From Candidatus Eremiobacterota bacterium (GTDB taxonomy: Bacteria > Vulcanimicrobiota > CADAWZ01 > Ess09-12): 64,000 nt of DNA. The notes below the pieces were generated by a model that did not search any database, was not told the origin of the DNA, and saw nothing but the letters and a program-made list of their open reading frames with translations. Both the position numbers and the translations under genes were made by a program. Positions within the stretch are counted from its first letter, which is position 1. Every line of letters begins with the position of its first letter. The stretch lies in the NCBI GenBank assembly GCA_031082125.1, contig JAVHLM010000009.1, positions 19,011 to 83,010 of the forward strand, in the 5' to 3' direction. This document shows, in pieces, positions 51,517-59,769 of the stretch.

Positions 51517-52437
51517 CTAAAACCTGTCCTCCTGGCCCCTGGTAAGGTTCTTTTCTATCCAGTCGCCCTTGGCGGCAAGGTCAAGGATCACCTTTCTCGT
51601 CGCCCCGATGGTGTCATAGGATATCACTGAAGAGTAGCTCATCGTGAAAAACTCCTTTCCCTCGACCTGCCGGAGCGCGATTCCTCCGTACGTCATCTTC
51701 GCGTTGGCAGTGAGGGCCCACTTGTAAAGAGGGGGGGAAGCAGCTCCGCAGGTGGTGTAGAGCACGATAAGCTCGCTCTTATCCCTCTCATCCTCTTTAA
51801 AGGTCACATATATTCTCTGCTTTCTTCCTCCCTCGAGAGGCACCGTGAGAAGGAACCCATGGGGCGACTTCTCCTGCCTTATGCCGGTGCCCTCGATGAG
51901 CCTCTCCATATAGGTCTCTATGGAGAATGGATGCTCTTTTGCCGGAGGTGCGACACTGGCAGGCAGAGGAACAGGCGACGGCACGGTCGGTTCTGAAAGC
52001 CGGGGAGGCGCTGAAGGTGCCGGGGAAGAGGTCGGCGGCTGCACGGGGTCCGGTGGGGATTCCTTCAGTTCATTGAGAGAGCGCTCTGCAAAGTACCTCA
52101 CTATCCATGACTCATCGTTCAGGGCCCTTTCTATCGCTTCCAGTGCGGCAGAGCCGCCAATCTTCCCCAGGGCAATCACGGCGCTTTTCCTCACCTCAAG
52201 ATCGCTGTCGCCGGTGAGGGGCACGAGATCCTGCACAAGCGACCGGTCGTGGATGTTCCCCAGCGCGAGAACTGCTTCGCGGCGAAGATACGTATCGCTG
52301 TGATATACAAGGCTCCTCAGCACATCCATGGACTGGGCTCCGAGATTCTGCTCCATCTTGTTGATTATCTCGATCTTCTCAAAGAGGCTCACCATGGGAT
52401 CGTCAAGCTTCTTTCTAATTTCTTCGACTGCCTGCAT
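51517..52437 (-). CDS. HEAT-repeat protein with C-terminal YbjN/chaperone-like domain
   Basis: 306 residues from ATG 52437 (AGGGGGTG; a GTG three codons earlier is the alternative). HEAT/PBS-lyase-type repeats occupy about 30-130 (SDTYLRREAVLALGNI, SDLEVRKSAVIALGKI, NDESWIVRYFAERSLNEL). A Pro/Ser-rich linker (about 135-170) follows, then a ~130-residue alpha/beta domain (GFLLTVPLEGGRKQRIYVTFKE, TIGATRKVILDLAAKGDWIEK) resembling YbjN/type III-chaperone folds. Likely a scaffold or chaperone; no direct functional evidence. Confidence 0.75.
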   Translation of the reverse strand: MQAVEEIRKKLDDPMVSLFEKIEIINKMEQNLGAQSMDVLRSLVYHSDTYLRREAVLALGNIHDRSLVQDLVPLTGDSDLEVRKSAVIALGKIGGSAALEAIERALNDESWIVRYFAERSLNELKESPPDPVQPPTSSPAPSAPPRLSEPTVPSPVPLPASVAPPAKEHPFSIETYMERLIEGTGIRQEKSPHGFLLTVPLEGGRKQRIYVTFKEDERDKSELIVLYTTCGAASPPLYKWALTANAKMTYGGIALRQVEGKEFFTMSYSSVISYDTIGATRKVILDLAAKGDWIEKNLTRGQEDRF

Positions 52438-52565
52438 AAGCGGCACCCCCTTCGTGATGACTTAAAGATCTTAATTCTCCACAGGCAGGTGATGGCCTCC
52501 ATAGGGAGGGGAAAAAAAATTAGTAAACTGTCCCTTTTTTCTGTCCCACTTTTCCCTTTTTGTGG

Positions 52566-52605
52566 TATAATTAATCTGAATTTTCCTCATAAAAAACGAT
52601 ATAAT
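52566..52605 (+). promoter_or_regulatory. Candidate promoters of the phosphohexomutase operon
   Basis: Two exact TATAAT boxes, at 52566-52571 and 52600-52605, upstream of the gene at 52634. No convincing -35 box stands 17 bases before either. AT-rich stretch between two coding regions. Confidence 0.45.
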
Positions 52606-52633
52606 ACCTTATCTCGAACCACAGGGGGAGCCC

Positions 52634-54115
52634 ATGGGAATTACTTTTGGAACCGACGGATGGCGGGGAATAGTCGCTGACGATTTTACCTTTGAGAATA
52701 TAAGGCGCGTTGCAAGGGCTATCGCACGCTTTCTTTACTGGCAGGGGAGGAAAGACCTTGATATCTACAAGCCCAAAAAGGGAGCGACTTACCAGTGCCC
52801 TTACCGGCACCCCAGGGAAGGCATTGTGGTGGGCTATGACACGCGCTTCATGTCAAGAACTTTCGCCGAAGTGGCAGCAGGAGAGTTCATAAAGGCCGGG
52901 ATACCGGTCTACCTCTCTTCCGGACCCTCATCATCACCGTCCATCTCAACCTCCGTCGATGACCTGAAAGCCTGCGGCGCCGTCATCATCACGGCAAGCC
53001 ATAACTCCCCCGAGTACAACGGGATAAAATTCAAGCCGGAATACGGCGGCTCAGGGACTCCCGAAGTGACGCACGCCATTGAAAAAAGAATAAATGGAGC
53101 CGAGGAATTCACCCTTCCGGAAGCCGAAGGGGAGGCCGCTATCAAGGAATTCTCTCCCCACGAGCGCTATACGGAACGCGTGGTGAGCCTCATCGATCTT
53201 GAGCGCATCGCCAGCTCCCGCTTTAAAATCATAAGCGATCCCATCTACGGCGCAAGCAGGGGACTTCTCGAGCAGGCTCTGGGAGGCATAGGCACTTACG
53301 TTGAAGAGATCCGCGGGGAGATAAACCCCATATTCGGGGGCTACAATCCCGAGCCCATAGGGAAAAACCTCGCCCCTCTCGTGGAGAGAATCCTCAGGAA
53401 CAAGGCCGACATAGGCTTTGCCTATGACGGTGACGGCGACCGCCTTGGCGCCGTGGACTCGCGGGGACGCTTCATGAACTCCCATGAGGTCTTTGCCCTT
53501 ATCCTCTGGCACCTCGTGGAGAACAGGAAATGGTCCGGCGGCGTGGCCAGAACATTTTCCACCTCCCATATCATCGATGTCATGGCCGGACGCTACGGCC
53601 TCCCCCTTTACGAGACGCCCATCGGCTTTAAGTACATTGCCCACCTGATGCTGGAAAAGGACATCCTGCTGGGCGGCGAGGAGAGCGGCGGCATCGGCGT
53701 CAAAAACCATATTCCCGAGAAGGATGCCATATTGATCAGCCTCCTGCTGCTGGAGGCAATGGCTTACAAGGGGGAAGGAATCGGAAGCCTGCTGGAGCAG
53801 CTGATGCGGGACCACGGCTTCTTCTATTTCCACAGGACCGATATAAGAATTACCAACAACGACGAGAAGGAATCCATCATTTCACGGCTTCTCAACTCGC
53901 CTCCCGCCCGGTTTATTGACGGAAAAATCGAAGATATCAGGACCCTTGACGGTATCAAGTATATCCTGCCGGGCAACAACTGGATTCTTTTCAGGCCATC
54001 GGGGACAGAGCCGGTGCTCCGTATCTACGTGGAGGCCCGGTCCCATGAACTGGCGCAGAAAATACTGAGAGAAGGCGAAGAATTAGTACAGAACCGGCAA
54101 TACAGCCCTTCATAG
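52634..54115 (+). CDS. Phosphomannomutase/phosphoglucomutase (alpha-D-phosphohexomutase)
   Basis: 493 residues. All four family motifs: phosphoserine loop TASHNSPEYNGIK, metal loop DGDGDR, sugar loop GGEESGG and phosphate loop RPSGTEP. The FGTDGWRG opening is typical. It interconverts hexose 6- and 1-phosphates for glycan and nucleotide-sugar synthesis; the glucose/mannose preference cannot be read here. The ribosome site GGGGGAG is close to the ATG. First gene of a run with a zinc-ribbon protein and hutU. Confidence 0.95.
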   Translation: MGITFGTDGWRGIVADDFTFENIRRVARAIARFLYWQGRKDLDIYKPKKGATYQCPYRHPREGIVVGYDTRFMSRTFAEVAAGEFIKAGIPVYLSSGPSSSPSISTSVDDLKACGAVIITASHNSPEYNGIKFKPEYGGSGTPEVTHAIEKRINGAEEFTLPEAEGEAAIKEFSPHERYTERVVSLIDLERIASSRFKIISDPIYGASRGLLEQALGGIGTYVEEIRGEINPIFGGYNPEPIGKNLAPLVERILRNKADIGFAYDGDGDRLGAVDSRGRFMNSHEVFALILWHLVENRKWSGGVARTFSTSHIIDVMAGRYGLPLYETPIGFKYIAHLMLEKDILLGGEESGGIGVKNHIPEKDAILISLLLLEAMAYKGEGIGSLLEQLMRDHGFFYFHRTDIRITNNDEKESIISRLLNSPPARFIDGKIEDIRTLDGIKYILPGNNWILFRPSGTEPVLRIYVEARSHELAQKILREGEELVQNRQYSPS

Positions 54116-54166
54116 ATAATCCTGCCGGTACGTCCCAGATCAAGATATTGAAAGGAGAGAACCTCA

Positions 54167-54703
54167 ATGGTCTGCTATAAATGCAAGCTGGACAACCTGC
54201 CAGGCCAGACTTACTGCGAAGCCTGCGGGACTAATCTCAGTGAGCCGCCGCCTGCCGCAGAGGCCCCTGCCGCGCCTGCCGCGGAAAACAGTCACCACTT
54301 CGAAGAGATAAAGACACAGCTCAGGGAGACCTTCAAGGTGGATTCCGAAGAGGTGAAGAAACACCTCCAGGACCTCAGGAAAAACCTGAAGCTCGGGAAG
54401 GCCGACATCGCCTCGTGGTACAGAAAACTCCTTGCCGACATCAGGGAGGGGCGCATCAAGGTCATCCCCAAAAACAAGGCACGGTTCGCCATCAATGAGG
54501 GGGGGAACATCGTCACCTGGATCGTCTTCAGAATGATGCCGCCCTCACCAAGCCGTATAGTAGAGTTTTTCAAGAGCTACTGGGGGCTCGCGACCATGCT
54601 GAGCCTGGGCTATTTCCAGAGCCTCAAGGAAGACGAGACGGAAAGGCAGTACGAGGAGCTCATGCTCCATGATCAGGAGAATCTCCCGGAAACAAAGGAG
54701 TGA
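54167..54703 (+). CDS. Zinc-ribbon protein of unknown function
   Basis: 178 residues. N-terminal zinc ribbon MVCYKCK ... YCEACG (two CxxC knuckles), a 20-residue Pro/Ala linker, and a helical domain ([21 protein letters not shown]) with a moderately hydrophobic segment late ([21 protein letters not shown]). The ribosome site is AAGGAGAG. The architecture of ribbon, linker and helices is common in orphan proteins of large bacterial genomes. It sits 51 bases after the mutase and 5 before hutU. Confidence 0.75.
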   Translation: MVCYKCKLDNLPGQTYCEACGTNLSEPPPAAEAPAAPAAENSHHFEEIKTQLRETFKVDSEEVKKHLQDLRKNLKLGKADIASWYRKLLADIREGRIKVIPKNKARFAINEGGNIVTWIVFRMMPPSPSRIVEFFKSYWGLATMLSLGYFQSLKEDETERQYEELMLHDQENLPETKE

Positions 54704-54708
54704 GAGAT

Positions 54709-56358
54709 ATGTCACTGCACCGCGAAATAAGAGCTCCCCGCGGCACGGCCATCTCCTGCAAAGGCTGGCCCCAGGAGGCAGCGCTGCGTATGCTGATGAA
54801 CAACCTGGACCGCGAGGTGGCGGAAAAGCCTGAGGACCTCGTGGTGTATGGCGGCACGGGAAAAGCTGCAAGAAACTGGGAGTGTTTTGACGCGATAGTG
54901 AAGGCTCTCAGAGACCTTGAAGGCGATGAAACCCTTTTAGTCCAGTCAGGAAAGCCTGTGGGAATCCTCAGAACCAATCAGCTTGCTCCCCGCGTCCTCA
55001 TTGCCAATTCCAACCTGGTGCCCCACTGGGCCACATGGGAGGAGTTCCGGCGCCTGGAAAAGCTCGGGCTCATCATGTACGGCCAGATGACTGCAGGAAG
55101 CTGGATATATATAGGCACCCAGGGCATCCTCCAGGGCACCTACGAGACCCTCTCGGCCTGTGCAAGAAAGCACTTCGGTTCAAGCCTCAAGGGAAGAATC
55201 ACCCTCACGGCGGGTCTTGGCGGAATGGGAGGCGCCCAGCCTCTTGCGGTGACCATGAACGACGGCATCTGCATAGCTGTGGAAGTAGACAGGGAGCGCG
55301 TAAGAAAGCGCATTGACACCGCTTACTGCCAGCGCGCCACCGACTCCCTCGATGAGGCAATTGCCCTGGCGCTTGAGGCGAAGAAGGAGGGAAAGCCCCT
55401 CTCAATAGCCCTGGTGGGAAACGCCGCCGAGACTCATCATGAATTTCTGAAAAAAGGCTTCATCCCCGACATAGTGACGGACCAGACCTCGGCCCACGAC
55501 GCCCTTAACGGCTATGTCCCCGCCGGCATGCCCTACGATGAGGCGCTGAAGCTCCGAAAAGAGAACCCCCGGGAGTACATCAAGAGATCCCTGGAATCAA
55601 TGGCACGCCACGTGGAGGCCATGCTCTCCTTCCAGAAAGCAGGCTCCGTGGTCTTTGACTACGGGAACAATATCCGCCAGCAGGCCCTTTCAGCGGGAGT
55701 GACCGGCGCCTTTGACTTCCCCGGCTTCGTGCCCGCCTATATCCGCCCCCTCTTCTGCGAGGGGAAAGGCCCCTTCAGGTGGGCGGCCCTCTCAGGCGAC
55801 CCTGAAGATATTTACACCACTGACGAGATCATCCTGAGGGAGTTTCCCGGGAACGAGCCCCTCAGGCGCTGGATAGAAAAAGCCCGCACGGAAGTGAAGT
55901 TCCAGGGCCTTCCTGCCCGCATCTGCTGGCTCGGGTACGGCGAGCGCGCCCGCATCGGGAATCTTTTCAACGAGCACGTGAAGTCCGGGAAATTAAAGGC
56001 CCCCATTGTGATAGGAAGAGATCACCTTGACTCGGGAAGCGTGGCGTCGCCCAACAGGGAGACGGAATCAATGAAGGACGGGAGCGATGCCATTGCCGAC
56101 TGGCCCATACTCAACGCCCTAGTGAACACGGCGGCAGGCGCCCACTGGGTTTCGTTCCACCATGGCGGCGGCGTGGGGATAGGCTTCTCGCTCCACGCGG
56201 GTATGGTCGTCGTTGCCGACGGCAGCGACGAGGCATCTCTGAGGCTGGAAAGGGTTCTCACCACGGACCCTGGCATGGGAGTGATCCGCCATGTCGATGC
56301 AGGCTATGATGAAGCAATCGCCACGGCTAAGGAAAAAGGCGTGAAAATACCGATGTGA
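54709..56358 (+). CDS. hutU: Urocanate hydratase
   Basis: About 549 residues, the usual length. Diagnostic segments: [49 protein letters not shown] (NAD-binding), [15 protein letters not shown] and [11 protein letters not shown]. It converts urocanate to imidazolone propionate in histidine breakdown, using a tightly bound NAD+. ATG 54709 has AAGGAGTGAG. No hutH, hutI or hutG is in the window, so the pathway, if complete, is split across the genome. The last 32 bases overlap the convergent GT9 gene. Confidence 0.97.
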   Translation: MSLHREIRAPRGTAISCKGWPQEAALRMLMNNLDREVAEKPEDLVVYGGTGKAARNWECFDAIVKALRDLEGDETLLVQSGKPVGILRTNQLAPRVLIANSNLVPHWATWEEFRRLEKLGLIMYGQMTAGSWIYIGTQGILQGTYETLSACARKHFGSSLKGRITLTAGLGGMGGAQPLAVTMNDGICIAVEVDRERVRKRIDTAYCQRATDSLDEAIALALEAKKEGKPLSIALVGNAAETHHEFLKKGFIPDIVTDQTSAHDALNGYVPAGMPYDEALKLRKENPREYIKRSLESMARHVEAMLSFQKAGSVVFDYGNNIRQQALSAGVTGAFDFPGFVPAYIRPLFCEGKGPFRWAALSGDPEDIYTTDEIILREFPGNEPLRRWIEKARTEVKFQGLPARICWLGYGERARIGNLFNEHVKSGKLKAPIVIGRDHLDSGSVASPNRETESMKDGSDAIADWPILNALVNTAAGAHWVSFHHGGGVGIGFSLHAGMVVVADGSDEASLRLERVLTTDPGMGVIRHVDAGYDEAIATAKEKGVKIPM

Positions 56359-57439
56359 TCTTCGCCATCACTTCCCCAGCCCTTATAGAGTCCATACAGC
56401 GGGGCTCCTTCTCGCAATTTCCCCTGTAACAGGGTGCGCAGGGGAAGTCGGAAACGACCTTCTCCCCCCTCCCGTAGAGATATATCTCCGAGTGGCATGT
56501 GGGCCCGAAAAGGGCCACCACGGGGACCTTCAGAGCGATGGCCATGTGCAGCGCCGTCGTGTCGGCGCTCACTACCAGGTGACAGCGGCGGATAAAGGAG
56601 GCAAACTGCTTCAGGGTGTTGTTGTTTCCCGTATTATGGACAGGGAAAGAAATCTTCTCCTCTATGAGCCTGTTCCGCTCCGTTTCTGCAGGCCCGCCCA
56701 GCAGAAGGATCTCAGCACCCAGTTCCCTGCGGGCTGTTTCTGCAAGGGCCACGAAACCCTCGAGGGCCCACTTTTTGGTGGCGAAAATGTCCCCGCAGCC
56801 GGTGTTGAGGCCTATAAGAGGGAACCTGTCCGCGATGCCCCTTGAAAAGATATAGGCTTCACCGAATGAGAGCTCCTGCGGCGAAAGGGAAAGCTCGTAC
56901 TCCTCACCCTGGAAGGGGAGGCCTGCCATGGAGAAGATTATCTCCTGGTAACTGAGCTTGTTCCTTTTGAACTTGAGATCATCAAAGAGGCCGAGATCAT
57001 AGGCATATGCCGATTCACTGTTGTATATCGAGAGCTTCCCCTCGCCGGTGAGAGAAAAGCCCTCCTTCCTGTCGGCTTTCATGGCCGCAGCGAATCCGCA
57101 TGCCTCGGGAGCCTTGTCAAAGTTCAGCAGGAGGTGAAAGTGCTCGGCCTGGAGCACTATAAAGGATGCAAAATTGAGCCTCATCAGGCGGGAAATCCCC
57201 GGGATTCCCTCAAGAAGGGGATAGGAGGCATCATCGGTGACCCAGGTGACGGTGAGCTCACCATGCCTCTTTTTCAGGGCGGCGAGCACCGGGGTGGTGC
57301 GCAGGGCATCACCGATAGCTCCCAGCTTGAGTATCAAGACTCTGGCACCCATGGGAATATAAGCGCTGCAGCCGTCACACTGGCTTTGCTGCCTGCAGGG
57401 CTTGTATCCTGTAAAAAATCTGCAGTCCTGACGGTACAT
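56327..57439 (-). CDS. Glycosyltransferase family 9 (heptosyltransferase-like)
   Basis: 370 residues. GT9 features: [19 protein letters not shown], the central [20 protein letters not shown], and [26 protein letters not shown] near the end, where the nucleotide-sugar binds. N-terminal Cys cluster [19 protein letters not shown] and C-terminal [16 protein letters not shown] are extra Cys-rich ends seen in a subset of GT9 proteins. It probably transfers a sugar to a surface glycan. AGGAGGGATGCC precedes the ATG. Confidence 0.9.
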   Translation of the reverse strand: MYRQDCRFFTGYKPCRQQSQCDGCSAYIPMGARVLILKLGAIGDALRTTPVLAALKKRHGELTVTWVTDDASYPLLEGIPGISRLMRLNFASFIVLQAEHFHLLLNFDKAPEACGFAAAMKADRKEGFSLTGEGKLSIYNSESAYAYDLGLFDDLKFKRNKLSYQEIIFSMAGLPFQGEEYELSLSPQELSFGEAYIFSRGIADRFPLIGLNTGCGDIFATKKWALEGFVALAETARRELGAEILLLGGPAETERNRLIEEKISFPVHNTGNNNTLKQFASFIRRCHLVVSADTTALHMAIALKVPVVALFGPTCHSEIYLYGRGEKVVSDFPCAPCYRGNCEKEPRCMDSIRAGEVMAKITSVFSRLFP

Positions 57440-57573
57440 GGCATCCCTCCTGTGGGATTATCTCGAAGCCTCCAAAGGCATTGCTCTCTTCGTATTTCTT
57501 TTACCGCTCCCTCCACTCCTTCTTGAGGGCCCTCACAGGGGCCCGAGAAGGAATTTTCCCCCGGAAAAAGAAG

Positions 57574-59109
57574 ATGGGTGCCAAGGCCATGAATAATGAA
57601 CCGCCAGAAAGCCAAGGGTTATCGAAAAAACTCCCCCTCCTTTCACTTTCCCTCATTCTTGTCATTGCACTGGCAGCGAGGCTCCCGGGCCTCGGGTCCC
57701 ACAGTCTTTCTATTGATGAGGCCGTCACCTGGTTCACGGCCTTGAGGCCTCTTCCCGCCATTCTGCCGCACATGACCTCCACATGCGAGGTCCACCCGCC
57801 TCTCTATTTCTATGGGGCCCATGTATGGATGCTCCTTGGAACATCGGAATGGATAATGCGCCTTTCCTCGGTCATAGCCGGGCTTTTAAGCATAGTGATA
57901 TCCTGGCTCCTCGGAAGAGAGCTTTTTGGCGGGCGCACGGCCATCCTGGGCACTCTCCTTCTCTCACTTTCATCGTTTCACATACTACTCTCCCAGGAAT
58001 TCAGGATGTACCCCCTTATCGCGGCCCTCTTCACCCTCTCGCTCTTTCTTTTCATCAGGTGGAAGCGGGGAGGATCACCGGGGTACCTGGTCCTCCTCAC
58101 CATAGTGAACACCGCAGGGCTCTATACTCATTACCTCCTCTTCTTCCCCCTTGTAATCGAAAATTGCTGCCTCATCGCCGATTTCGGGCCGTCACGAAAA
58201 CTGTTGAGGGGATGGATTGTCTCTCAATGCGCCACGGCCTTTCTTTACCTTCCCTGGATACTCTATTATCTGAGAAACAACAAGGGCCAGGACCTGACCC
58301 TGCGCGATGCGCCGGGCTTCTGGCACATCGCCACGCTCTTCTCCCAGATGACCTGGGGCCCGGGCTTCCCTGCCTTTCTCCCCGAAAGGGCAGGCGATGG
58401 CCTTCTTGTAGGGGGGATATTCACCCTGCTGCTGTCACTCTATGCCCTCAGGCATGCAGGCAGAGAGGCAGGGATACTCTGCGCGTCGGGACTTCTCATC
58501 CCTCTGTCTGCGGCAGTTCTGCTGTCGCGCTTTACTCCCTTCAGGATCTTTGAGTTCAAATATTTCCTCATCATAGCGCCCCTCTTTTTCCTTTTGATTG
58601 CCCTGCTGGTCTGCAGCATGAAAGTGAAAGCCATTGCGGCTCTGTTCCTGGCGCTTTTCTTGATCACCAATGCCATCTCATGGGCACGCTGCGCCTGGGA
58701 TCCGCGTTACCAGGGCCAGAACTGGCGCGGAGCCTCCGCCATCCTCCAGAAGTTCTCCAGTGATGACGAGGTAATTGTCGTCCACCCCTCGATGATGTCC
58801 CAGGGAATATTCTACTATTACGGGGGAAAGAGCTTATTGTATCCCGTGGACTCACCAGACAGGGGGGCTCTGCTGAAAGAGCTGGAAAAATTCAAGCGCG
58901 TATGGCTCTGCTTCACTCCCCACCATCCCTATGTCGTCAGGACAGGCCTTGCACGCTGGATGGACAGGGTTCTCGAGGAAAAAAACTATGCCCTTATCCC
59001 CGGGGAGACTTTCATACCCTCAAGCGTCATCATGCTCAAGCTCTATGAGGTGCCTTCCCATAAGGAGCAGGATCACGGAAACCCGCCGCCGGGAGAGGGG
59101 AGTCCTTGA
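57574..59109 (+). CDS. Membrane glycosyltransferase, GT39/PMT-like
   Basis: About 511 residues from ATG 57574; a further in-frame start at 57481 has no site. Roughly ten membrane segments. The GT-C motif Asp-Glu lies in SLSIDEAVTWF, in the first outer loop. This family uses polyprenyl-phosphate sugars to glycosylate lipids or proteins outside the membrane (related to ArnT and protein O-mannosyltransferases). Its stop and the following gene's start share one base (TGATG), so the YkgJ-like protein is coupled to it. The GT9 gene is next door, divergent. Confidence 0.85.
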   Translation: MGAKAMNNEPPESQGLSKKLPLLSLSLILVIALAARLPGLGSHSLSIDEAVTWFTALRPLPAILPHMTSTCEVHPPLYFYGAHVWMLLGTSEWIMRLSSVIAGLLSIVISWLLGRELFGGRTAILGTLLLSLSSFHILLSQEFRMYPLIAALFTLSLFLFIRWKRGGSPGYLVLLTIVNTAGLYTHYLLFFPLVIENCCLIADFGPSRKLLRGWIVSQCATAFLYLPWILYYLRNNKGQDLTLRDAPGFWHIATLFSQMTWGPGFPAFLPERAGDGLLVGGIFTLLLSLYALRHAGREAGILCASGLLIPLSAAVLLSRFTPFRIFEFKYFLIIAPLFFLLIALLVCSMKVKAIAALFLALFLITNAISWARCAWDPRYQGQNWRGASAILQKFSSDDEVIVVHPSMMSQGIFYYYGGKSLLYPVDSPDRGALLKELEKFKRVWLCFTPHHPYVVRTGLARWMDRVLEEKNYALIPGETFIPSSVIMLKLYEVPSHKEQDHGNPPPGEGSP

Positions 59110-59519
59110 TGAAAAGCCTCGTGCTGGCTCTTGAGAAGCAGCTTGCCAGGGTTCTGGGAAAAAGCTTCCTCGTGAAAGGGAAGTGCCGGCGGTGTGGACG
59201 ATGCTGCAGGCAGATGGCCCTTACCCTCGGGGGAAGAAAGATCGGGACAGAAGAGGATTTTGACACGCTCAAAAAACTCTTCCCCGCCTATCAGAGGTTT
59301 GTGATACAGGGGACCGCGCCAGGCGGCGCCCTTGTATTCTCCTGCACAAGGCTCGGCAGCGAAAACCTCTGCGGTGACTACCGCCGCAGGCCTTCTTTCT
59401 GCAGGCAGTTCCCCGATGTCCAGAGCTTCGATCTCCTCCACCTCCTCCCCGAAGGGTGCGGCTATTCTCTTATTCCCCTGAGGGAATTCAATGAGTTCCT
59501 CCGCGATGAGATGAAATAA
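59109..59519 (+). CDS. YkgJ-like Cys-cluster protein
   Basis: 136 residues from ATG 59109 (GGGAG upstream), overlapping the glycosyltransferase stop by one base. CRRCGRCCRQ, CTRLGSENLCGDY and RRRPSFCRQF are the CxxCxxCC-type zinc/iron ligands of the YkgJ/UPF0153 family. A single-domain relative of the double protein at 42676-44187. It may hold an Fe-S or zinc site. Role with the glycosyltransferase unclear. Confidence 0.88.
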   Translation: MKSLVLALEKQLARVLGKSFLVKGKCRRCGRCCRQMALTLGGRKIGTEEDFDTLKKLFPAYQRFVIQGTAPGGALVFSCTRLGSENLCGDYRRRPSFCRQFPDVQSFDLLHLLPEGCGYSLIPLREFNEFLRDEMK

Positions 59520-59622
59520 GCCTCTGCAGGTGGCCGCCCTGTTTCGACATCTTGCCGCCATGCTCTATCTTTTCAAGCTGAGATAAGCTACCATGGGGGA
59601 AGGAAGAAGGGCTGTCCCTATA

Positions 59623-59691
59623 TTTGTTAACAAAATATTAACATGAGAAAAGGGAAAACCCGTTTTCAAACCATGGGCAATACAGTATAAT
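59623..59691 (+). promoter_or_regulatory. Palindrome and promoter before the AAA-ATPase operon
   Basis: TTTGTTAACAAA (59623-59634) is a perfect 12-bp palindrome. TTTTCA (59663-59668), 17-base spacer and TATAAT (59686-59691) form a probable promoter; a second GATAAT at 59711-59716 may serve as another -10. The ATPase gene begins at 59770 behind AAGGATGAGG. Compare the TTTGTTA words in the AT-rich region at 15285-15360. Confidence 0.65.
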
Positions 59692-59769
59692 GGAACATGG
59701 TATTTTGCGTGATAATGCATTCTCCTCACCAGCGCGGTGGGAATAACGATGTGAAAGGATGAGGCAGCC

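Noticed and set aside
53051..53833. 260-codon minus-strand frame opposite the phosphohexomutase
   Set aside because: Shadow of a well-conserved gene on the other strand.
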